A stretch of DNA of 64,000 nt from Malania oleifera (taxonomy: Eukaryota; Streptophyta; Magnoliopsida; Santalales; Ximeniaceae). The DNA is taken from NCBI RefSeq assembly GCF_029873635.1, contig NC_080423.1, positions 100,812,991 to 100,876,990 of the forward strand, read 5' to 3'. The notes below the pieces were generated by a model, which worked only from the letters and a program-made list of their open reading frames with translations, ran no database searches and was not told where the DNA came from. A program made the translations under genes and the position numbers. Shown here piece by piece: positions 35,801-47,800 of this stretch (position 1 is the stretch's first letter; each line of letters begins with the position of its first letter).

Positions 35801-38800
35801 AGGTTGTTTGGCTCTGATACCAACTGACGGAGATTGGCCGCGAAGAAAGAGAGGAGGAAGGAGGAGAGAGGGATACAGAAAATATATTCATTAATCTCCA
35901 GCCTTCCTAAACCCTTTTCCGTCATGATTATTTATAGGAAACTAAGAAATACGAAAATATGACTAAATCCTTGCATTTAAAATCCCTAAGACTCCATGAT
36001 TTAAATAATCTAAAAAAAATCCTAAAAGACAAAACAGTTAATTGTCTAATTACTAAAGTGACTTATTGCGCTTCTTTCCCTGCCCCACTGAATAGTTTCA
36101 ATTAATGGCGTCTCTTCAAGGGGAACTCTATTACAAAGGTCTCCCTTCATTTCACTACTCTTTCAATGGCAAGTATTTAGTTCATCAAACCCTGATCCTT
36201 CTTGCCCCCAATTTATGCGAAACTAGGCATAGACCAGCTCCCACAAAGATCTGGTGGAGCAATGTATGAGAATATTGTTGACAGATTTTAAAATGCTCTT
36301 GGATATTAAGTTGTCTGTGGTTGGAATCTTGAGGCCAGTAGGCTTCCAACAAGAAGCGTGAGGGCATATTTTTGTTTGGGCCAACTCCAGGATCCAGTAT
36401 TTTGAGGGACTGGCCTACCTTTGTTTGCCTTGAAATGTGAACTCAGCCTATTTTGATAGTTTAGGTAAACTGGGGCTATGGTCTTGTCTAGGTATGTCCA
36501 CCCAGTGAGCTTTGTCTAGGTTCATTGCCCCATGTAAAGTCAACTGTTTATTAAGGCCAGGGGAGAAGATTGCGGGAAGAGTTAATTTTTTGCTGATAAT
36601 CGTGGGAACATATTGATAAAATTAGAGACTAATGAGGGGGGAGATCTTGGGAATTATTGCAGCATGGCCTACTTAAGGGGGCTGTGGGTGGAGTTAGAGG
36701 GACACATGTTTGTAGTGAAGAAACCTACATCTAAACAAAAAGCTTAAGAAGAGCTATGTTCAGAAAAACCTAGCAAGGGAGATACACATCAAAGGGAACA
36801 GGGTTGGAAAGAAAAAAAAAAGAGAAGAGGAGACATTCATGTTGGAGAGATGATCAAAAGGGGTGGAGCATGATGAGCTCTCCCAACAGAATGGACTGTG
36901 CCCATTGCTTTGGTAACATTTGTAAGCTCTTTTCTAGTTCCTATCTAGCTTCTCCTTTTCATGACTCACGACATCATGCAATTGAAAATGCAGTGTTACT
37001 AGATTATATAAATATATAAATAAATATATTATAATGTGTTGCTTACATCACCAGTTCAACCACTGGTTTGACCCACCAGTCTGAGTGATCTGATTGAACT
37101 GGTGTCTTCATCGGGTCGGTCACTGGACTGGGTTTTAAACCATGCATTTAGCTGTAGTTCCAGAGCTGACTTAGTTTCACAGACCAAACTCTACTAGTTG
37201 TGTGTCCTAGTTTTGACATAGGGTTTCATAAATGGTAGTTAATTAAATCACCTAGGTAAAATAAAAGGTACTGGTGATTCCATTGAAGTTAAAAGGATAG
37301 GTAAACCCTAATCCTTCTCATATATTTATGTCGCCATCCGTTGAGTGTCTGATCTTCGGAGCTGCACGTGTTGACAAGAAGGAAATGACTTATGGTGGAG
37401 CATTCATTTTCTGAATGCTCCTCCAATGGAAGCCCCACTCTGAATTTTTGAAGTTTTCTCCCCTCGTTCCCCGTTATATTTTTGCTTTCCTGGTGTGCGA
37501 GTAATTTGTCACGGCTATTCTGTACAACTGAACTGACCTCATTGCTATTTTCTCAGGTCATGACAACATTTATGGCCCCACCTCCTGCAGCAACTTTTTT
37601 GGCATTTCATCCTCAAGACAATAATATTATTGCCATTGGAATGGATGATTCTACAATTCAGATATACAATGTCAGAGTAGATGAGGTGATGTATCTGTCC
37701 TGGCTGCATAGTCTTACAAAATTTATTATTCAAGTTAAATGGGCTCGAATCACATTCCTTTGTTACCACAACCTAGGCATTATTCCAACTGTTGAACATT
37801 GACTACTTGAATCTTTTTTCTCATCTAACTCAAGTCCAGCCTTTCCTTTTTGGTAAATTGTGTTATTCCTTTTTTTGTGCCATAACCCATATTGTTCTTG
37901 ATCTTCCTTTGTTCGAACAGTGACCTCCAACTTCAAACTATCTTAGCTAATTTTCTACAATGTCATTTCAATAGGTGCTACCCCCTATACTTTCACCTTT
38001 TTTTAAGAAATCTTTTCTTATATTACCACCTATCCTTCTCTATATCTCCAACTCAGATTTACTCATTTTCTGGAGATTTTCCCCCTTAATTACCCAGCAT
38101 TTGATTCACAATAGCTTGAATGCTCTGATTGGCACATTATAAATCTATTCTACCAATTCTAGAGGTAAAATTGTCTAGGTTTTATTTATTGTGTCAAGAG
38201 AATGATAATCTTGCATATTTTTCTTGTGAGGGTATATGATAATTCATTATAGTCATTTGGTTCTGTAGATTTTGGGGAAGATCTGAAGCTGATACTCTTG
38301 ATGCTAGTGTACGGTTGCCTGTTTGTACAATTATACCATTCTCGATTAGCTTTAGAATCATTTGACATTGTTAAAGCTTGATATACATTGTTAGCCCACA
38401 ACCTAATAACTTAAGCTTTTAGGTAAAGTGGTAATCTAACATGGTATCAGAGCTGGTTACCAGGAGGTCTGGGTTCTAGTCTTCTTGCCCACGTTTATTG
38501 TGTGTGTTTAAAAAAATATTATTGTGTTCCCTATCATGGGTGTTATTTATCGTGTGTTTGTCTTTCCATGTATTGGGCTGCATGTGTGGGGGAGTGTTAA
38601 AGCTTGATATACATTGTTAGACCACAACTTAATAGCTTGAGCTTTTAGGTAACATGGTAATCTAACAAACATCATTGTGTAATTTTTTTTTAATAATAAA
38701 TTTAATGCTATCATAAGCGTTATCTGTACGAGTTGATTGGATCTCTTTCATTGACATTTTTCTAAATTTTTACAGATATGGGAGAATTTTGATCATTTTT

Positions 38801-41800
38801 TAATTATATACTAAAGAATTGAATGGGCAATGGCAATGGTGATTTCCCATTTTTGAGAATCAAGGGTCTAAGTTTTTATTTTATTTTATTTTTCTTTTTA
38901 TTGAAAAATAAGTATAGTATTAAAAAGGAAATGATGTACAAGGCTGGAGAATAATAAACAGCAAACCAATCATGCTGCCTGAAAAAGCCAATCTCTTGAA
39001 ACAGCAGCAGCCAGCTGATAATGAAGTGAAATGATAAATCTTATCCCAAACCAAAGATCAAGAAACTTTTTTCCCTTGAAAATTCGAGTTTTCCTTTCCA
39101 TACAAACAACCGACGATACAGCATACAATGCACATCCCCAAGGGAAGATCTGTCTTTACACCACTGAAATGCTGAAAAAGAAACAGCTAATATATCCTCC
39201 ACTGAACCCGGACAAACCCAACTTTTCCCAAAAATGCTAAAAGAGTCTATTTTCCATATTTTCTAGGTGTAAGAACCAAAGTTTTAAAAGGTGAAGGTGT
39301 AAGGTTAGGTGTTTTAACCCTTAAGAGGCAAGGTGTGAGGTTAGGTGTTTTAACCCTTAAGAGGCAAGGTGTAAGCCTTAAGCTGTTGGGGCATAAGCCT
39401 TTTTAGAATTTTATATTTAGGTAAAAATATGTGAATAAATTATATATTTTTTAAAAATAAAGAAAAAAATTAAGAAAATTACCTATAATGTAATATATAT
39501 ATATATGTTGCAAACTACCTGTTGGCCTCCTAACTTGAATTCATGACAAGAGATAGCTATGCTATTATAGAAAACATAATTCAAATTATTTTCATGATTT
39601 AATATACGACTCTTAGTTATTTTTGAAAGGTTGAGGTTTAGGAGTTTTAGAAATCAACTCATATTATGACATTCCTTTATATAAACACGTAATTAAAATT
39701 TTCTAGTCAAGTTTAACTTGAGAATCATACACCCAAAATGCATAAGCCTTAACTAAAAAGGCACAAAGGCATGCCTTTTTACAAATGCGTAAGCCTTAAT
39801 GTGTAATGTGTTAGCCTTTTGGAATTTGGTATTTTAGATTGAGCCTCAAGGCATTTTAAGCATGCTTTGCCTTGAGGCGAGCCTCAATACGAGCCTCGAT
39901 TGAGCCTTTTAAAACGTTGGCAAGAACAATGTAAAACAAATGACAGGCAGATTCAGAATTAATCAACATGGAGAACACTCACTTCCGGGGATATAACCTT
40001 AGGAGACCTCCTACTCTTCAGAAAATTGATAGTATCAACTCTATTAAGAACAACCAATTGAATAAAAAAATCCTTAATTTTTGAGGGACATTTGGCATTC
40101 CAAGTGCAATAATATAGAGAAAAAGACAAGTTTTCCTGGATCAAAAACTCAAAGAAAGATTTGCAGGAAGAATCCGTCAAAGTTTCCAAACTCCACTTCT
40201 TCACATCCTCTTTATTGGATGGAATACAGCTCTCTAACAACCTTAACAAAGATGCAAGCTGAACCACCTATCTATTTTTCAGAGCTCTACAGAAATGGTT
40301 TTTTCTTGGCACTTGTTAAATAATTCTTTTGTATTCTTTTAGTGGTTTCTGAAGCATGTTTAGCTTTTGCATGGATATCTTTTGTAGGTCAAAATCAAAC
40401 TTAAGGGCCACCAAAAGCGAATAACAGGGCTTGCATTTTCCCAGACTCTAAACGTGCTAGTTTCTTCAGGGGCTGATGCTCAGGTCAGTGTTTAGTTGGT
40501 TAAAGATTTGTTTCTTAAGCGTTTGCTTTTTATGGGTGCCTGCTACTTATTGACTTGATTGGTTGTAAAAAGTGAAAACACTATCATTTTTGCCTGTTTG
40601 CATAGAAGGGAGACAAAAGACTATGATTGTCATGGTGTAACTGCAGACTTTCATCTCTACAGTTTGCACTTAGGCTCTTTTTTTTTTTTTACTCCACTTT
40701 TCCGTTTCTGGAAATAATCTGTATGGTAGCTCAAATAATGGAAGAAAAAAACAGGTAAAATGTTGATTATCTATCGGACTGATGGCATGTAGAAGATGAA
40801 ATATCATCTATTGGATGAAATGGTACACAGAAGATGAAATGCTGCATAATTTTAATGATGAAAGCCACTTCAAAGTGTGCTATGTAAGTCCCTTTCCTTT
40901 AATGTTTTGGATTTAATTGGTTAATTGGTAATGATGACTAGTGTCTTTGTAATATTACTCTCTCTCTCTCTCTCTACATATATATATATATATATATATA
41001 TTCTAATAGAAATTACATATATACAACTACAACAGCAAACCTAGTCTTAAGTCCCACTAGGTGGGGTCGGTTACATGAATCCTTATCTGTGATCATGGCT
41101 CTTTCTTTCAACAAATCTAGGGCTATTAAATCCTTAATCACTATCTCATTCCAAGTTATTTTAGGTGTATCCCTACTCCTTCTACTGCCCCTCACAGGGA
41201 CTAGCTCACTTTTCCTCGCTGGCGCACTATTTGGCTTACGTCGTAGGTGCCTAAACCATTTGAGCCGCCCCTACCTTATCTTATAGTTTACAGGAGCTAC
41301 ACCTAACTTATCCCAAATGTATTCATACCTTAGTTTATCTTTTAACGCAATGCCACTCATCCATTTTAGCATTCTTGTTTTGTCAACTTTTACTTTATTG
41401 GTATATTGTTTCTTGGTCACCCAACATTCTTATCCATATAGCATAGTTGGTCTTATAATCGTCCTATATAAATTCCCTTTTAATTTTAAGGGTATTCTAC
41501 AATCACACAACACAGTTAAAGTGCTTCTCCATTTTACCCAACCTGCTTTAACTCTATGCATTACATTTTCTTCAATTTATTTTTCAGCTTGCGTAATCGA
41601 TCCAAGGTATTGAAATCTACTAGTGCTATTGATTTCTTCATAATCAAGTTTAAATTTGTCTCTAGTATTCCTCCTACTATGACTGAAATTACATTTCATA
41701 TATTTTGTTCTATTTCTACTTATCCTAAAGCCTCTAGATTCTAAAACTTCTGTCCATAGTTCTAACTTAGATTCTACTCCACCCCTAGTTTCATCAATCA

Positions 41801-44800
41801 AGAGAATATCATTTGCAAGCAACATACACCATGGAACCTCATTTTGGATGCTCCTAGGAAGTTCATCTATTACTAAATCAAAAAGATAAGGGCTCAAAGT
41901 AGATGCTTGATGTACACCTATTGTGATTTGAAATTCCCAGTATTTCCACCTGTTGTCCTAACACTAGTCATTACTCCATCGTACATATCGTTAAAGACAT
42001 TAGTATACCAACTACATGCACCATTTAAAAATAAAAAATAAAACCGACCACGGAACTTCCTTGGGTACCCACCGTACCCTATCATACGCTTTCTCTTAAG
42101 TCAATAAATTCCATATGCTTGATAAACACCATAAGCAGAAATTATATATATATCAATATATAATCTATATTATATTATGTATATTATAAATGTATTTCAT
42201 GTTGTATATTATGTATAATATCAATAAATATAAATTTACACAATTTGTCATGCTTATGTCACTGGTTTGACTGCAAATATGACCCACCGGTATGACTAAC
42301 TAGATAACTTCGTTAGGTTAGACACTGGTTTGGGTTTTTAAGTCACGAAAAATGTGAACCAAGATCAAGTAAATCTGGTCTGGAGATTAGGATACTATAA
42401 AATCTTGTCCACTTGCTTTTGCACCATAAATAGATGGATCTTCAAACAATCTTAGAAGAATCAAGATTGCAATTCTAGATTAATTGTCCTTACCATAGTT
42501 AGAAAATACGATTCACAATTCGATTCATAAAATTCATATCAGTTCCGCACCAAATCAATTCGAATCTTACTAGTGAATCTAAGATTTGCTGATTTTGCGG
42601 AACCTATCATTTCACCTTGTTAATCTATCGAATTGATAATCTATTGATTCACATGATTTGGACGTATCATATCCTGACAAACTTGACTAGTTCAGAACCC
42701 TAAAACAACATTTCTTTCTTTTTGATTGATTTTATTTTTACACGACTACCTTCCCTTCCATGTCTAGCTCAACTTTGTTCTTAAGAAGAGGAGAAAATGG
42801 AACTTTAGGTCTTTTGTTGCCTTCACAAAACCTTTCTTCGCTCTAGGAGGAGTATAGTGCTCCGCCATTGAGAAGGTGTGGAACACTCATTGGCTAAGGT
42901 GTTACTCATGTTGGTACTCTTGTTTTTAGGTTTTTTTTTTTTTTATAAATCCAATAGAGAATATGCATGAAATATATATTTTTAAAATTATTGATAAACA
43001 CCATAAATTCAAATTTTTATTACTTGTTTTTGATTCCTTCCCTTAAACAACATAAAGTTCATTATTTTGTTAATATTTTATAATTCATTCTCTTACTTTT
43101 CATTCGTTTAGGGAAATCATACACGTGAAATAAAATTTTTTTCTTATCAAAATTTAAATGTATTTATTATTTTGCTTCTTGTTTGTATATCAATATATGC
43201 ATGTCATTTTAGAATTGATTTTTGAAATTTGCCAAAATCTTGTGATTTGATTCAATTCTTGATTCTTGATTCCTAAAATTGGAATTCCGATTCACAATTT
43301 GAATCTGGGTTTGGCAACTATGGTCCTGCAGTGTATAATAATTTTGATACACCTGCAGAAAGAAGATAAGAAGAAATTGCTATAGTAGAGAAGCACTTTG
43401 ATTAGTGGAATGTGGTCTCTATTTACAGAATTGTTTTTTTCTTGAAGTTTTGGAATGCCTAATTCATTGCTTCTTTATTGGTTTATTTATGCTTCTTTTT
43501 ATGATTCTCCCCTGTTCAGGTTGGAATCTGTACCATCCAATCAGGCTGTTATCTCTTAACAGTCTATATTGCACCATTTTGAGGCAACTGTTGGATTGCC
43601 CATGTTGGGGCACTGTGAGTTGTGGCTTGGTTGCTAGGTTGACCAACCAAATTATTGAATTGGTTCATCAGGGCAAATTTAAGCAATTAATTCAACCTAC
43701 TAGATTATAATATGACCTGCCTGCATAAATTTAAGAACCTTTATTGTGTCTTGTACAGATGAAGCAGGCTATCAGAGCGCCGCATTGTGCCATGCGTTTT
43801 TTTTTTTTTTTTTAATATGTGTGCACCTGTGCAAACATCATGATGCAGCACTCTTATGTCATTGCACCCATGTTAGGAGTATATAATGTAAACAAAATTC
43901 TCTTCCTTTTCCAATGTGGGATAACTGGTTAAGTCTCACTGGCTTCTTGTTCTTTCCTTTTGTAGAGTTTAAAACCATGCAAATTTATTTTGAAAACCTT
44001 CAACATTATCATACAATGCTGTGGCTGGGTCGTGTAAACTGAACTTGTGTAAGAGAATGCACAAGGCTCCCTTGCCATTTTGGATGCTTGAGGAGGGTGT
44101 GATGTGCACAACCTTTCCCCTACATTTTTAAGAGGCTGTTTCCATGACTTTAACCTCTGAAAGTTTGGGTGTTACACTGTCAAGGCTGGCCCTATGATTT
44201 GGGTTGCAATCCAAAATGTAGTCGTGGCTCCTCTGTTTTTCTTTGAGACAAGCTTTAACATTTTAATTGGGAGGGTGATGTCCTCTGCTTTGGGGTGGGC
44301 TGGGGTAGGGTGGGGTAAGGCTCCTTTTATTTATTTATTTTTTGCTTCTCTCTGCTGCCCTGTGTTTGTGTTGTTTACAAGAGTGAAGCTGGTCGATGTG
44401 CAAAGAGGTCAGAGGGATTTGTTATCACAACAACTTTTTTTTTTTCTTCCCCTCATCTTTTGTTTCTTTGTAAGTCTCCTTCTCTTCCAATACTTAAACT
44501 CAGTCTTAGTAGTTTTTCTTCTTTTATCCCAGAAAATATCCTGTGAAGCTACAATTAATTGCCAAATTAGTCTTAGTAATTTTTATTATTTTATCCCAGA
44601 AAATATCCTGTGATGCTACAATTAATTGCCAAAATTACCTTCTGTTTTATTGCTTGCATTTTTGTTAAGATGGAAGAATTGGAAGAATAAGATTTGGTGA
44701 TTACATCTGGGAACACCTCGTGAGAAGCGGTTGAAGTTTTATTAAATAGGCGAGTTTATACATAGATGGTATGGATATGTTCAGCGTTATATAGATATAT

Positions 44801-47800
44801 GATGAATTTTGTTGCTTTCTTAGGGAAGTTCAAGTAAGTTAGAATCCTAATTTATTCTGTTAAGTGTTGGCAATTGAAAGCATATTTTTAAAATACAAGA
44901 TATGAAAGCAAGGATGTTGTCTTATTTCAGGTGAGATGTAAATTGGCGTAGAAAAAAAATGTTTGAATAAATTAAGACAAGACATGTGCTATAGCATAAC
45001 CTCTAAGGGAGGTTTTCTCATTCTACTAGTAATTAGCATAAATATAAATAATGGTGAGGGCCATGGGTTAGCTTGGGGCCAACTCTTGATTCTCAATTCA
45101 ATATATAATGAGGGGTTTAGTAGCGTTGCCATTTTTTATTTCGGAAAAATGGAAGGAAAATTCTTAAAATAAGTTTTTAGAAAAGTAGGGGTTTAGTTGT
45201 GATGAACTTTTTTCGCTCTCATGATACCTATCCTAACTCACCTAACTTTCATTTTTTATCACTGTTGTCCATGGCTGTATTAGATCCTTGCTCTATTTGC
45301 CCTTGGTTGTTTGGGTAAGGGTTTTAGAACTTTCATGATGGATGTGTAAGTTAATGGATGGGATTCGTACAATAAATATTCGGAAGTTTTTGGAGTTAGG
45401 GCATGGTTGGAAGGGAAAAGGTTTTTCAGATTTTGTTTCTGGATGGGCCAAAAGTGATGGATGCTTTTGGCTTTTGGGAGAATGCTTGTGGAGGAAATTG
45501 CAAATGGAAGATCAGGGGATTTCGTTGCAGGAAGAAAACAAGCTTCGGCCTGAGTTTCAGCGTCCCACAGTCGAGATGGCTAGGGCTTTGACTGGAGTTG
45601 CAAATGGTTCAGAGGCAGCTAGGGTTTCTTTTGGAGAAGATGGGTTGATGAGGGCTATTTGGTGTGGGCCTAGTCTGGTTAATTTTTTGGACCTGGGCCT
45701 GTATTCTAGATGTGAATGGGGGTTCTTTTAATTCTCTGTTTGGCTCAGCCTTTATCTAGCCCATAATCAGATTGGACGTTTGAATTTGGGCCATATCAAT
45801 GAAGAGTTGAGAGGCCTGACTATTCAGCAACTGGTCCAACTAAAGAGACTGGCCCAAAATCTTAATGGCATAGCTCAAAATGGGTATATGACAAGGAGGG
45901 GTCTCAAACCCAATTATCTCTTTTCACTTTTGAGCCAAACACTGAATCTCACGCGAAGAGGTGCCTGTATCTGATTCCTCTTCGAAGAAGAACCTAAGGT
46001 TAGCTTGGTTTCACAGGATAGCAATTGCTTGGAATAAGATGGAATACAATGAAAAATTTGGGAGAAGAGGGAGTAGCTATTCTTTGTATATTCCTTATTA
46101 TTTCATCCAATATATAGTAAGAAAGGAATAGACTTTCCCATGGTGAAATTTGGGAATAGCTATTCCTTGTTATGGATTCATGAAAAGTTTTGAGTTTGTT
46201 ATTTGCTTTATGATAACAACATAACTTTTTGTATAACTAATTGTAACCGACTTATTATAACTAATCTATTCCTAGGAATAAATGTTCTGCGTGCCAAAAG
46301 TAACCTAAGTGCTGTCTTGACTCTGCAAACTTCATCTTCGAAGCAAATTCATGATGGCCCACGAAGGAGCAACAATATTGGAAGGAGTAGAGGGAAAGAA
46401 GCGACTAATGAGAGGTTCGTCTCAATTAATTCTGGAAGGTTGGTAGGAAAGGAAACTCCTGGAGAGAGGCCTTTTAGTGGGCCTTCTGCAGTGGATGATT
46501 TTTTTTTTTGGGGGGGCGGGGGGGGGGGGGAAGGGAGGAATCCACTGGCGAGGAAGCAAATTTTGATTAGTTTAGGGGTCAATCCTTTATCCTCATTGGA
46601 AGGCGGTGCAGATGGATGTTGAAGTGAAGAAAAAGTTTTGAAGATAAGCCAGTTTATTCTGGTGAGATAGCTAAGAAAGTTGTTAGGAGAGATTCAGGAG
46701 GACATTTAAATATAGTGGAGGAGCCAATTGTTCCTAGGGATGATACAAGGGAAGTTAGATTTTGCAATTAAAAGAAAAAGAATTGGGGGGACATCTTGGA
46801 AAATGGTAGTGTTCACTTCAGTGATTTTGATTGTGATGGGGGTTTGCTTTTGGAAAGATTCAGGAACAGAATGGGTATATTCTTGATTCATCTGATATGC
46901 TTGGGATTTAATGTTTGCACCGCCGCCACCTCCTACGGAACAATTAGAGGGGATTAGCATTTTTGAAAATAATGTTTGGATTCAAAGCAAATGGAAAATG
47001 AGCGTATTTTGCCCTCCCCTGTAGCTGAAATTTCTGGGAAGGTCAACTAGCTCAGCATTTGGATAATTTGGGTTTGCATGTCTTATTGTGGAGGAAATGA
47101 AATTCTATTAGATGGTGGTAAAACTAAAGTGAAAAAGGGTAGAAATTAGCTGACTTGAAGCGTTTGGTGAATTACAGGTGAAATGTTTAAAAAGGGGTTT
47201 TCTTGGTTGATTATTGTTAGTTTTTTTTTTAAAAAAATATTTATTCTTTTATTTTGTTCCCAGGAATTAATTTCTCTCCCTCTCTTATTGTATCTTTTTT
47301 TTTTAAGTACTTTTTTGCGCATTTAAAAGAGTTTAGATTGAGGATACTATTGAGTTGGATTTTTCTTTTGGTTTAGGAACTGAACAAGTCAAACTGAAAA
47401 GGAAACATTTGGTTCTTAAAAATGAAATAAGGCTTAAATTTGTGTCAAATCTTAAATAGTCTACATACCGTTAGGAGTGTAATCAGTTTGGGTTGGTTCG
47501 GTTTTGACCCAAACCAAAAACTGAACCGAATTTATTGGTTTTTAAAATCCGTAGATTGAAACCGAACTGTACACTGACGGTTAAAGTGTTACAAGAACCG
47601 ATTAAATTGGTTCAGTTTATCTTTTGATTTTTTTTTTCTAAATTTCAAATGTTTTACTTCCTTCAAAAATTTGTCAACTAGTTGGGCCATACAGGCCTAT
47701 GGCATGTGTTGGCTGAGCTCAAATTTTTGAACCCATGGCCATAGGTCAACATAGGTTGACGCAACCTTAAGGAGAGAGAGCAGTTACAAACTAAGGGGAC

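Noticed and set aside
35160-37144. A transposon spanning CCGGTTTGGTTCAACC at 35180 to the CACTGGACTGGGTTTT block at 37130
   Set aside because: The words are similar in style, but no matching inverted ends or target duplication could be found, so only the right-hand block is listed as a dispersed repeat.
40957-41001. CRISPR-like or other regularly spaced array
   Set aside because: This is a simple CT/TA microsatellite. No spaced direct-repeat array was seen anywhere in the window.
44194-44613. A 139-residue hydrophobic open frame
   Set aside because: Its residues come mainly from T-runs (phenylalanine, leucine), it lies inside TPR intron 22, and no motif or splice context supports it.
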